A stretch of DNA of 64,000 bases from positions 310,000,486 to 310,064,485 of the forward strand of contig CM077665.1 in NCBI GenBank assembly GCA_039707655.1, in the 5' to 3' direction. A program made the translations under genes and the position numbers. Below are positions 34,086 through 45,409 of this stretch, piece after piece (positions within the stretch are counted from its first letter, which is position 1; every line of letters begins with the position of its first letter). The DNA is from Elymus sibiricus (Eukaryota; Streptophyta; Magnoliopsida; Poales; Poaceae). Below the pieces are notes generated by a model. The model had not been told where the DNA came from, ran no database searches, and saw only the letters and a list, made by a program, of their open reading frames with translations.

Positions 34086-35144
34086 GCCGCCGTCTCGAGG
34101 TGGAACTTGGGCAGGAGCACTTTTGATCTCCGGCGGAGCGATTCCGCCGGGGGAACTTCCCACCCGGAGGGGGAAATCGAAGCCATCGTGATCACCAACA
34201 CCCCTCTTATCTTTGGGAGGCCAATCTTCATCAACATCTTCAACATCACCATCTCCTCTCAAACCCTAGTTCATCTCTTGTGTTCAATCTTTGTACCGGA
34301 ACCTCAGATTGGTACTTGTGGGTGACTAGTAGTGTTGATTACCTTGCGTAGTTGATTACTATATGCTTTATTTGGTGGAAGATTATATGTTCAGATCCAT
34401 TATGCTATTCAATACCTCTCTGATCTTGAGCATGTTTATTATTTGTAAGTAGTTACCTTTGTTCTTGAGGTCACGGGAGAAGTCATGTTGCTAGTAATCA
34501 TGTGAATTTGATATGTGTTCGATATTTTAATGATATGTATGTTGTGATTCCCTTAGTGGTGTCATGTGAACGTCGACTACATGACACTTCACCATTCATG
34601 GGTCTAAGGGAATGCATTGTGGAGTAGTTATTATATGATGGGTTGCTAGAGTGATAGAAGCTTAAACCCTAGTTTATGCGCTACTTCGTAAGGGGCTGAT
34701 TTGGATCCAAACGTTTAATGCTGTGGTTAGATTTTAACTTAATACTTTTCTCATAGTTGTGTATGCTTGCGAGGGGGGTTAATCATAAGTGGGAGGTTGT
34801 TCAAGTAAGAACAGCACCCAAGCACCGGTCCACCCACATATCAAATTATCAAAGTAGAGAAATTCACGTGTACCCTCAAGAACACTTTGCTATTACTAGA
34901 GACTGTTCTGGCCTGTCCTTTGCCACAAAAGGATTGGGTTACCTTGATGCTCCTTATTTACCGTTACCGTTACTTGCTCGTTACCAATTATCTTGCTATC
35001 AAACTATCTGTTACCTTCAATTTCAGTGCTTGCAAAAATTACCTTGCTGAAAACCGCTTGTCATTTCCTTCTGCTCCTCGTTGGGTTCGACACTCTTACT
35101 TATCGAAAGGACTACGATTGATCCATTATACTTGTGGGTTATCA
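34086..35144 (+). repeat. 3' LTR of Athila-like host element, right fragment
   Basis: Continuation of the LTR begun at 27097, ending TTGTGGGTTATCA at 35144. The first five bases (34086-34090) are the target-site copy made by insertion of copy A. Together the two fragments give a host LTR of about 1.46 kb. No long ORF; the 34757-35162 ORFs are LTR sequence with no domain. Confidence 0.82.
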
Positions 35145-35633
35145 CTTCACCAGGGACGATAGTCTACATCGGATGAGGTGTCGAGCAGGCAGGCGGGCAG
35201 GCAGAGCTGGCCAGGGCACATGGCTACAGCGACGGGCCTGTTGCAGCTTTAACGCCACCCGTCCCACGGCATGGCAGAAGAATAGGAGGTATTCGGGCGG
35301 ACGACACAGAAGGAGAGGAAATCCTGTCCGGGAAACATTGCCAGCGTGCCACCTCACGGCACATTCAATGCGCCTGACCTAATCCGTCAGAGTTAGGTGT
35401 TTCCCACTACCACTGTGACGATAGCCCCTATAGCTATAAGAGCGCACTATACACCTAGTAAAATGACCATTGTAGCCCTTGTGGAAACCCCTTGAACTAT
35501 AAAAGGAGGCCCATGGATACCTTGAAAAATGTCGACATCCTGTCCATGCGCACGCCTAGCAGCACCTCTCGAGCATCCTTGCCGGACGGCTGCTCCCCTG
35601 TATTTGGACCCAGATATACAAACACACACACGG
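35145..35633 (+). repeat. Fragment of an unidentified LTR or promoter region
   Basis: 489 bp lying between the end of the Athila-like LTR and the start of the Tat-2 LTR. It starts with CTTCA, the expected target-site copy of the Athila-like element. It contains TATAAAAGG at 35498-35506, a GC-rich leader and a short CA run just before the Tat-2 insertion. Organisation looks like an LTR promoter plus R/U5, but no terminus is visible, so the family cannot be named. Confidence 0.45.
35498..35504 (+). promoter_or_regulatory. TATA box in the unidentified LTR-like fragment
   Basis: TATAAAA followed by GGAGGCCCATGG on the plus strand, in a sequence with no coding capacity. Orientation suggests transcription rightward into what is now Tat-2. 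Confidence 0.5.
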
Positions 35634-36104
35634 TGTCGGTGTCAAAACCGGCGGATCTCGGGTAGGGGGTCCCGAGCTGTGAGACTAGAATCGAGGGTAA
35701 CAGGAGACGAAGGGGACAGTGTTTTACCCAGGTTCGGGCCCTCCTATGGAGGTAATACCCTACGTCCTGCTTGATTATATTTATGGTATAAGGGTTACAG
35801 AGTTGATCTACCTCGAGATTGTATGACTAAAACCCTAGATGAGTTCTGTTGGCCTACAACCTAAAACCCTCTGGCTTATATAGACGCCGATGGTACCTAG
35901 GGTTTACACATGGTCGGTTACACGTCGAAGGGATAAACATGCCTATTCACTACTTTAAACATGGAGGACACGCCACGATCCTCGAAACTTCCATCCTGGA
36001 GACAGGGTCTTCGATCCATCCAATGTCCGGTAAACGGCACATACAGTCCGGCCCATAAGAAATAGGTCGGCCTCCCGAGGACCCCTTAATCCAGGACTCC
36101 CTCA
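35634..36104 (-). repeat. 3' LTR of Tat-2
   Basis: 471 bp; on the plus strand TGTCGGTGTCAAAACC... to ...GGACTCCCTCA. The minus-strand tract before it (GGCTAGTTCGAGGGCTAC, 36122-36105) is in the polypurine-tract position. A minus-strand TATATAAG lies at 35882-35875. The 5' LTR is not in the window. Confidence 0.85.
35875..35882 (-). promoter_or_regulatory. TATA box in Tat-2 LTR
   Basis: TATATAAG on the minus strand in the LTR, consistent with the U3 promoter of a minus-strand element. Confidence 0.5.
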
Positions 36105-36651
36105 GTAGCCCTCGAACTAGCCTCCAACGTTAAGGGTCCTAGCTCCAGCTGCTTCATATGATCAGAGTCTTCGGCTTGCGAGGCGAGTTCCTTTCTCCAA
36201 ATAGTGATCGGCCGGGCTTTAGTTCGGCCTCCGACGACGTGTAATTTTCCCGATCATAGATCGTCCGAACACCATGTATAACCTGGCCCTGAAGGCCAAA
36301 CGTCAAGGAGCCAATAGTGCTCTCTGACAACCTTTCAGATGAAAGGTCACGACCCACCACGACCACTGATCGGTTCGAGGCCATTTTTATCAGCACGATC
36401 CATCAATGCATAGATCGTGCTCCATTTCACACGGGATATGTTTAATCATGCGCGTATAACGGCACGCACGTCTTGGGAAGCGGAGGGATTCACGACGCAG
36501 TGGAGGGAGGCTAACCGGCGATAAGCCCAATAAAAGGGGAAGAAAACCCCAAGGCCTAACTGCACTTCCCATTCGCATCCCTGCCTTCCCAATCTCCTGA
36601 GCTTCCAGAGCCCAGATCTAGGTTTTCCACCCTTCTCCTCCGAGCTCTGGC
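36105..36651 (+). other. Region between Tat-2 3' LTR and its antisense gene
   Basis: About 550 noncoding bases. On the plus strand it should hold the promoter and 5' leader of the antisense gene; an AT-rich CAATAAAAGGGG at about 36526-36537 is the only TATA-like candidate. On the minus strand it is the end of the element before the polypurine tract. Confidence 0.4.
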
Positions 36652-39600
36652 ATGGCTAGCTCCGGCTCCAACGGCAAGTGGGAGGCGTCCATGGTCACAG
36701 ACCAGGACATCCGGGACCTCAAGGACGCCGGCTACCTCCCCGCCAATGTCTTCCACCGCGCCGCAGAGGAGGGGCAGGTGATCCCCACCCCCAAACCAGG
36801 CGAGAGGGTGGTTTTCACTCCTCATTTCATCCGAGGACTGAGCTTCCCGCTCCATCCCTTCGTGAGGGGCCTCATGTTCTTCTATGGACTCGACTTCCAC
36901 GACCTCCCCCGAACTCTTTCATGCATATATCGGCCTTCATCATCATCTGCGAGGCCTTCTTGCGGGTCGAACCACACTTCGGACTGTGCCTCAAGATCTT
37001 CAACATCAAGCCAAAGTGTGTCGCAGGCACACACGCAGACTGCGGCGGGGCGGTCATCAGCAAGCTTCCACGCGTAGTATGGCCATCCGACACCTTCATC
37101 GACACCATCAAGACTTGGCAAAAAGAGTGGTTTTACATCACCGAGCAAAGGGAGGAGGGCGGAACTGTTCCTGCCAAATTCAGATCCGGCCCCCCGACCA
37201 AATTGACCTCATGGGTCCGAAAGGGCCTCGACTGGGGGTCGGATACGGAGGTGGAGGACCTGCAGTGGGGCATCACCTCCATGATCAAGGACGGAATCAA
37301 GCTGACCAACGTGGTCCAAATTATGCTTCGGCGGCACATCCTCCCCTGCCAGCACCGGGGCTCTCCTATGTGGACTTATCGGACTGACGATGAGCCTACG
37401 ATCCGCCAGCTCTTCCGCACCACTCGGGAGAAGCTGTGGAAGGCGCTGTTCAAGGCGCAGGAGAACTGGCCGGCCAAGAAGGAAGACCAGGGTCTGCGCG
37501 CCGATAAACCCCCTTCCGAGGTATAACATAGTTCCATTAGATCGGTTCTGTTTTCCCGAATAAAATCTGAGCTCTTTCTGATCACTGCCGCAGGAATGGT
37601 TGAGCAAGGCCACGGGCATCAAGTGCCCGGCTCCACAGCCTGAAGACCCTAGGTCCCAGCTGCTGTCGGAGATGCTCGTCGTGGCGCCTTACAAGGCGCC
37701 AGAGAAGAAAGAGAAGAAGCAACCAGGCCGAAGAGGCCTGCGCATCAGGGACCAGCCAGGGGCTGTGTCCGATGAAACCCACGCATCCTCGAATCAAGAG
37801 GAGGAGCACGAGGGTGAGGGGGAAGGCGATTCCCCCCTCACAGGAAAGAGGGCGGCGTCATCGGACGCCTCAGAGGATGTACCTCCTCCCGCCCGGAAGA
37901 AAGCGCGTCGGACACAAGTTGTCCTGTCCGACGACAGCTCGGACTCGGACACCGAGTCCGAGGACTTCGAGAGGGTTCCACGAAGGAACCTCAGGGTCAA
38001 GCCCCCAGCTCGAAGGTAAATATCCAAAGACTTCCTGAACTATTAGTTCTAGGTTTTGAATGTTATTAACATATGAGCGCCCATTAACTTGCAGCCCACC
38101 AGGAGTCCTCCCCACCGATCAAGTCTCGAACGGGGAGACCCCGCCCGCCGAGCTAGCGGAGAGTGTGACCGCGTCGCACCCCTCTCCTCCGGGCGCCGCG
38201 AAGGATGCCACGGAGGTGTCCTCCCAACAGGCTCCTTTGGAGCCGGACACTGGAGGTGGGGGTGATGACGTCATGGTCGAGGCTAACACCTCGGCCGCCG
38301 AAGACTCGGGGGAGAAGCCCCTCCCGGATACTGAGGAGACCGGACGAGGAGATGTCCAGTCACCTCCAAGGCTGTCTCCGGAGCGCACCATGCCTCCGGA
38401 GGCACCGGTTCAATCCCCGGTTGGAGATCGGGTCGACTGATCCCCACCGGCGCCACCGACCACTGGGTGGTCTGCTATGGGGGAGGCTCTATCCAGCGCC
38501 TCCCTCTCCGAGGAGCACCGCACCCATAAGGGTGCGGTATTGCAGAGCATTCAGTCCGTGGACAGCGGACTGACGGAGGCCTTCAACGGTCTCCTGACGG
38601 GCTTTCAGGTGAGCCACGTAATGCTTTATTCTTTGAAATATTAATTCCTTTGAGTTATTATTATATACACGGCAGCCCCCGAGCCCTAGGTAAGTTTGGA
38701 AAAAACTTACCTGGGGTTCAATCCTAGGTCATTATCCGAACTATTTATAGGACAGTATTTGTTCGGAACGGTCTAATAGCCCTTAAGAGGACCGATCATA
38801 GGATCATTTTTATGACAGCTCGGAAGTTGCGAACCCATGTAACTTGATATGGTTTTGTTCTGTACAGGCTTCGTCATCGGCGGCGGCTGTTAATGATGCC
38901 GAGCTGGCCGAGCTGAATCGGAAGCTCAAGAGCTCCGAAGATGAGCTCGAAGCTCTAAATAAGAGATTCGACGAGGCGCAAGGTAAGCCGGACTAGAATA
39001 TCCAAATTCTTCATCGCCGTACTATCAAAGCAGTATGTTTGATATGTTTGTAATGTTTACGCAGCCTCGGCGAAAGAAATTGAGAAGCTCAAGGCCGAGC
39101 TTGAGAAAGCGAAGCAGGAGGCTGCGGTTGAGAGGGCGGCGGCCAAGGAAACGGCAGCCGCGCTATCCGCTTTAAGAGCCACCAGCGACAAGCATGAGGC
39201 TCGCGTGGAGGAAATCCAACAGGAGCTCAAGGACGTCGGCCAAAAGTGCGAGGACCTTGAGCAGAAAGGCAAGGAGCAGGCCGCTGAACTATCCACCATG
39301 AAAACCAATCTCCAAAAGGAGCGGGTGGATCGGCGGTCGTTTGAAGAGCAAGTCAACCAGGCCAAGGCTATCATGGATGGTAAGCCGTATTTATTGCAGT
39401 GTGTCTATGGGGATAGCAAGTTCGAGTTGCTTACCCAAGTATGGCATTCCTCAGGCGCTTGCTCGGACCTCCAGAAGAGCACAGCGGACGCGAACCAGTT
39501 CTATGCTTCGCGGGGAGAAGGAGATGAAGCTCGGCTGTTTTGGGCGCAGTTTGAAGCCCCCGAGCGCTCTCCTCTCCTTGTTGAGCAGCTGAAGCAGCTG

Positions 39601-39939
39601 ATGGAGCTACACCGGTTGGCGGAGCCCGCCATGAAGGATCTCTGCATCCGGCTATGGCCCAACGATCCGTTGCCGGGCAGCTACTTCGGCCTGGTGCAGA
39701 AGCTGAGCGACGCCTCGCCCCGGATGGACGTGCTAAGGCGATCTACCTGTATCGAGGGAGCTCGGATGACCTTTGCGAAGGCCAAGGTGCACTTGCCGGG
39801 GCTGGATCCGATGAAGATAGCCACCGCCCCTCCGCCTCCTAGAAAAGAGCATAGGCACCCCGAGCTGTACTTCTCCGGCGTAATGGAGGGTGCTCGGGCA
39901 ATAGAGGCGCAATGTTCGAGAGAAAACGTGTATGAGTAA
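36652..39939 (+). pseudogene. Six-exon antisense gene of Tat-2 (PF04195-like 'putative gypsy-type transposon' protein)
   Basis: Exons 36652-37520, 37594-38015, 38095-38608, 38868-38982, 39065-39379 and 39455-39939, with GT-AG introns of phases 0, 2, 0, 1 and 1. All join in frame, giving about 906 codons. ATG context is GGCATGG. Exon 1 carries the PF04195-like domain (DIRDLKDAGYLP, FTPHFIRGLSFPLHPFVRGL, ISAFIIICEAFL, a WFYITE segment). Exons 2-3 are acidic, Ser/Pro-rich linker with a KKARRTQ basic patch. Exons 4-5 are a long Glu/Ala/Lys coiled coil. Exon 6 is a mixed alpha-helical end. Only two lesions: a frameshift near 36905 and TGA at 38438-38440. Its role in Tat elements is unknown. The C-terminal half resembles the 1-2170 gene of Tat-1. 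Confidence 0.82.
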
Positions 39940-40145
39940 AGGCGTTGTAATATGTCTGAAGACTTTTTAACGCGTTTATATTTAAAATGCATGGTTTATC
40001 ATGTCTTTCGTGTTTTGCATCCTTTATAACTCCTTTGTGGCCATTAAACTTGAAAGCAGCCAGTCGTCGGCTTCAGCCCCCACGTAGATACTACGCGGGG
40101 TGTCCCTGCCAACGCACTGTGACCCTTAGCCGAGCTATCGGTACC
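39940..40145. other. 3' region after the Tat-2 antisense gene and left target-site copy
   Basis: Noncoding tail of the antisense gene, ending in GTACC (40141-40145), the left target-site copy of Athila-like copy B. Confidence 0.7.
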
Positions 40146-41732
40146 TGCTACTTCTCGAGCATGCGTTGGTTTCCGTGAAGAGGAACGGGTGATGCAGCAA
40201 AGTAGATAAGTATTTCCCTCAGTTGTTGAGAACCAAGGTATCAATCCAGTAGGAGATACAAGCAAGTCCCCAATAGATGTACCTACACAAAGAATCAAAC
40301 ACTTGCACCCAACGCTATAAAGGGGTTGTCAATCCCTTCACGGTTACTTGCAAGGATGAGATCTGATAGAGATAGATAGATATGATTGCTTGAAAGTAAA
40401 TTAAAACAAAAGTAAAAAAGATTGCAGCAAGATATTTTTGGTATTTTTGGTTTTAGATCTAAAAGTATAATATGGAAAATAGACCCGGGGGCCATAGGTT
40501 TCACTAGAGGCTTCTCTCATGATGGCAAGTATTACGGTGGGTGAACAAATTACTGTCGAGCAATTGATAGAAAAGCGAATAATTATGAAGATATCCAAGG
40601 CAATGATTATGCATATAGGCATCACATCCGTGTCAAGTAGACCGAAACGATTCTGCATCTAGTACTATTACTCCACACATCGACCGACTCCTGCCTGCAT
40701 CTAGAGTATTAAGTTCATGAAGAACAGAGTAACGCATTAGGTAAGATGACATGGTATAGAGGGATAAACTCAAGCAATATGATGAAAACCCCATCTTTTT
40801 ATCCTCGATGGCAACAATACAATACGTGCCTCGCTACCCCTACTATGTCACTGGGTGAGGACACCGCAAGATTGAACCCAAAACTAAGCACTTCTCCCAT
40901 TGCAAGAATTACCAATCTAGTTGGCCAAACCAAACCAATAACTCGAAGAGACTTGCAAAGATATGAAATCATGCATATAAGAATTCAGAAAAGACTCAAA
41001 TAATATTCAAAGATAATCTGAACATAAACCCACAATTCATCGGATCTCGACAAACACACCGCAAAAGAGTATTACATCGGATAGATATCCATGAAGATCA
41101 TGAAGAACATGGTATTGAAGAGCAAAGAGAGAGAAGAAGCCATCTAGCTACTAGCTATGGACCCGAAGGTCTATGGTGAACTACTCATGCATCATCGGAG
41201 GGGCAATGGAGTTGATGTAGATGCCCTCCGTGATCGAATCCCCCTCCGGCAGATTACCGGAAAAGGCTCCAAGATTGGATCTCACGGGAACCAAGGCTCC
41301 TAGCGGCGGAAAAGTGTTTTCGTGGCTCTCTCTGGTATCCAGGGAATATTTGTGAATTTATAGGCCGAGAAATAGGGTTGGGGGAGCTGCCGTGGGCCCA
41401 CAAGCCAGGGGGCGCGCCCTACCCCCCTGGGCGCGCCCCTATGGCTTGTGGCCACACGGTGGCTCTCCTGCCTTGGTCTTCAAGCTTGGTAGATGTCTTC
41501 TGGTCCAAGAAAAATTATTCCGAAGATTTTATTCCGTTTGGACTCCGTTTAATATTCCTTATCTACAATACTCAAAAACAAGGAAAAAACAGAAACTGGC
41601 ACTAGGCTCTAGATTAATAGGTTAGTCCCAAAAATAATATAAAATAGCATATTAATGCATATAAAACATCCAAAACAGATAATATAATAGCATGGAACAG
41701 TCAAAAATTATAGATATGTTGGAGACGTATCA
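40146..41732 (-). repeat. 3' LTR of Athila-like copy B
   Basis: 1587 bp, plus-strand ends TGCTACTTCTCGAGC and GAGACGTATCA. It keeps two GGGCGCGCC blocks near 41411-41440, one of which is missing from the partner. Confidence 0.95.
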
Positions 41733-44408
41733 AGCATCCCCAAGCTTAATTCCTGCTCGTCCTCGAGTAGGTAAATGATAAAAATAGAATTTTTGATGTG
41801 GAATGCTACCTAACATATTTATCCATGTAATATTCTTTTTTTGTGGCATGAATATTCAGATCCGTAAGATTCAAAACAATAGTCTAATATTGACATAAAA
41901 ACAGTAATACTTCGAGCACACCAACAAGGCAATCGTGTCCTTTCGAAATAACATGGCCTTAGAAAGTTATCCCTACAAAATCATATGGTCTGGCTATGCT
42001 CCATCTTCCCCACTGAAAGTATCTAAATCATGCACAACCCTGATGAACAAGCCAAGCAATTGTTTCACACTTTTGGTGTTCTCAAACCTTTTCAACTCTC
42101 ACGCAATACATGAGCGTGAGCCATGGATATAGCACTATAGGTGGAATAGAATATGGTGGAGGTTACAAGGGAAAGGAAGAAGATAATCTCACATCAACTA
42201 GGCGTATCAACGGGCTATGGAGATGCCCATCAATAGATATCAATGTGAGTGAGTTGGGATTGCCATGCAACGGGTGCACTAGAGCTATAAGTGTATGAAA
42301 GCTCAAAAAGAAAACTAAGTGGTCGTACAAGATGAAACTCCACTAGTTATATTAAAGTGACAAAATAGGAGACTCTCTATCATGAAGATCATGGTGCTAC
42401 TTTGAAGCACAAGTGTGGAAAAGTATAGTAGCAATTGTCCCTTCTCTCTTTCTCTCATTTTTTTTCATTTTTTTCTTTTTTTTATTTATTTTGGTGGGCA
42501 TCTTTGGCCTCTTTTTTTTATTTGGGCTTCGCTGGCCTCTTTTATTTTTTTGTAAAGTCCGGATACTCATCCCAACTTGTGAGGGAGTCATGGCTTCCAT
42601 CATCCTTTTCTCACACGGGACAATGCTCTAATAATGAAAATCATCACACTTTTATTTACTTACAACTCAAAAGGAAAATTACAACTCGATACCTATGACA
42701 AAATATGACTCTATATGCAATATGAAAGTGATGGTGCATGTCATGAAAAGCGGAACGGTGGAAGTTGCATGGCAATATATCTCGGAATGGCTATGGAAAT
42801 GCCATAATAGGTAGGTATGGTGGCTGTTTTGAGGAAAATATATGGTGGCTGTTTTGAGGAAGGTGGGTTTGATGTACCGGCGAAAGTTGCGCGGTACTAG
42901 AGAGGCTAGCAATGGTGGAAGGGTGAGAGTGCGTATAATCCATGGACTCAACATTAGTCATAAAGAACTCACATACTTATTGCAAAAGTCTATTAGTTAT
43001 AAAACAAAGCATTAGAAGCATGCTCCTAGGGGAGAGGTTGGTAGGAGTTAACCATCGCGCGCTCCCGACCCTCACACAAAGGTCGACAATCATTAAACAA
43101 ATCATGCTCCGACTTCGTTACATAACGGTTCACCATACGTGCATGCTACGGGAATCACAAACTTGAACACAAGTATCTCTTCCAATTCAAAACTATTCAC
43201 TAGCATGACTCTCATATTACCATCTCCATTATCTCAAAACTATATGCAAGGAATCAAACTTCTCATAGTATCCAATGCACTTAATATGAAAGTTTTTATT
43301 ATATCCCTCTTGGATGCCCATTATATTAGGACTAAATTCATAACCTAAACAAATTACCATGCTGTTTTAAGAAACTCTCAAAATAATATAAGTGAGGTAC
43401 GAGAGTTCAATAATTTCTATAAAATATAACACCACCATGCTCTAAAAAGATATAAGTGAAGCACTAGAGCAACATTGCCTAGCTCAAAAGATATAAGTGA
43501 AGCACATAGAGTATTCTAATAAATTCACGATTCAGCGTGTCTCTCTCAAAAGATGTGTGCAGCAAGGATGATTGTGGAAAACTAAAAAGCAAAGACTCAT
43601 TTCATACAAGACGCTCCAACCAAAACACATATCATGTGGTGAATAAAAATATAGCCTCAAGTAAATTTACCGATGGATTGAAGACGAAAGAGGGGATGCC
43701 TTCCGGGGCATCCCCAAGCTTAGGATTTTTGGTATACTTGAATATGGCTTGGGGTGCCTTGGGCATCCCCAAGCTTAGGCTCTTGCCACTCCTTATTCCA
43801 CAGTCCATCAAATCTTTACCCAAAACTTGAAAACTTCACAACACAAAACTCAACAGAAAACTCATGAGATCCGTTAGTATAAGAAAAATAAACCACCCCT
43901 TAGGTACTGTTCTGAACTCATTCTTTATTTATATTGGTGTAATATCTACTGTATTCTAACTTCTCCATGGTTCATACCCCCCGATACAACCCATAGATAC
44001 ATCAAAATAAGCAAACAACACATAGAAAACATAATCTGTCAAAAACAGAACAGTCTGTAGCGATCTATAGACTTCGAATACTTCTGTCACTCCAAAAATT
44101 CTGAAAAATTAGGACAATCAGGGAGATTTGTATATAAATCTTGTGTAAAAATTTCAGATCAAAAGCACGTTCCAGTGAATTTATAAAATTCCTGGACTGA
44201 GAGCAAAAGTTTCTGTTTTTCAGCAAAATCAAATCAACAAACACCGTAGACCATCCCAAAGGTCTTACTTGGCTCAAACACTAATTTAAACAAGAAAACG
44301 CAATTATTACAGACGTAATAATGTGGAAAACACACAAAAACAGAAACAAAAAAAAAGCATAAAAATAAAATTGGGTTGCCTCCCAACAAGCGCTATTGTT
44401 TAACGCCC
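41733..44408 (-). other. Noncoding internal region of Athila-like copy B
   Basis: About 2.7 kb equivalent to 29093-31930 of copy A. It includes the polypurine tract (41747-41733), a T-rich run (42440-42560), the repeated CATCCCCAAGCTTAGG motifs (43708-43724; 43763-43779) and a hairpin equivalent to the one in copy A. No convincing gene. Confidence 0.75.
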
Positions 44409-45093
44409 CTATCTAGGCATAATGATTTCAATGATGCTCACATAAAAAGTAGTAATTGAAATATGCAAAAGAGCATCATGAATCTCATGAAAAACACGTT
44501 TAAGTCTAACCCACTTCCTATGCATAGGGATTTTGTGAGCAAATAATTTATGGGAACAATAATCAATTAGCATAGGAAGGCAAAACAAGCATAACTTCAA
44601 AACTTTGAACACATAGAGAGGAAACTTGACATTATTGCAATTCCTACAAGCATGTGTTCCTCCCTCATAATAAATTTCAGTGGCATCAAGAAGGAATTCA
44701 ACAATAAAACTATCACATAAATCATTCTTTCCATGATACCTGAGCATGCAATCATCATAATGAATTTGCTCATCAAAACTTGGGGGACAAAAAATATCAT
44801 CTTCATCAAACATAGCATCCCCAAGCTTGTGGCTTTGCATATCATTAGCATAATTGACATTAATAGAATTTATTAATAGAATTTATAGTAACATCATTGC
44901 AATCATTCTTTTCAATCAAGGAGCTATCATGAATCGCCTTATAAATTTCTTCTTTCAACACTTCATCACAATTTTCAGATTCATTATTTTCAAACAAAAC
45001 TTCATAGAGATAATCAAGTGCACTCAACTCACTAGCAATTGGTTCATCATAATTTGGCCTTTTGAAAAGATTAGCAAGTGGATGAGGATCCAT
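44409..45093 (-). pseudogene. Unidentified ORF of Athila-like copy B, broken by a 13-bp duplication
   Basis: Starts ATG 45093 (MDPHPLANLFKRPNYDEP), acidic and Asn/Glu-rich, and ends at 44409. It is split into two frames (45093-44860 and then 44840-44409) by an exact 13-bp tandem duplication at 44859-44884; without it one ORF of about 220 codons would run through. The second half has a Cys/His-containing HACRNCNNVKF segment and a hydrophobic, Leu/Ile-rich stretch. It sits in the gag position of the element, but I recognise no gag domain. Copy A lacks this segment and has a protease fragment instead. Confidence 0.6.
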
Positions 45094-45313
45094 ATCAATA
45101 GATTTTTAGCAAGCGAAGATGCAAGCAAATAGAAGGCACATGGCAACACAAGCAAACAAAAAGAGATCCGGCGAGAAAAAGGCGAACGAGAAAGAAGCCG
45201 AATAAAACGGCAAATTGGTGAAGTGGGGGAGAGGAAAATGAGAGGCAAATGGCAAATAATGTAAATGCAAGAGATGAGTTTGTGATGGGTACTTGGTAGG
45301 CTTGATATAGATC

Positions 45314-45331
45314 TCCCCGGCAACGGCGCCA
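45314..45331 (-). other. Second (inner) primer-binding-site copy, Athila-like copy B
   Basis: Minus strand TGGCGCCGTTGCCGGGGA, identical to the LTR-proximal copy at 45398-45381 and 67 bases further inside. Both are followed by the same short flank. Complementary to the 3' end of tRNA-Asp. Confidence 0.85.
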
Positions 45332-45380
45332 GAAATTGGCAAGTTGACGGGAGAGTTCTTATCCTGACTTGCTATGTATC

Positions 45381-45398
45381 TCCCCGGCAACGGCGCCA
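45381..45398 (-). other. Primer-binding site, Athila-like copy B
   Basis: Minus strand TGGCGCCGTTGCCGGGGA, 11 bases inside the LTR at 45410, complementary to the tRNA-Asp 3' end, as usual for Athila-lineage elements. Confidence 0.9.
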
Positions 45399-45409
45399 GA
45401 AATCCTTCT

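Noticed and set aside
34757..35162. Two overlapping ORFs near the end of the Athila-like host LTR
   Set aside because: Located in LTR U3/R/U5 sequence with no domain.
36652..39939. A host gene for the multi-exon reading frame
   Set aside because: Its product matches the known antisense protein of Tat-lineage elements and it lies between a Tat LTR and a Tat gag in the expected place.
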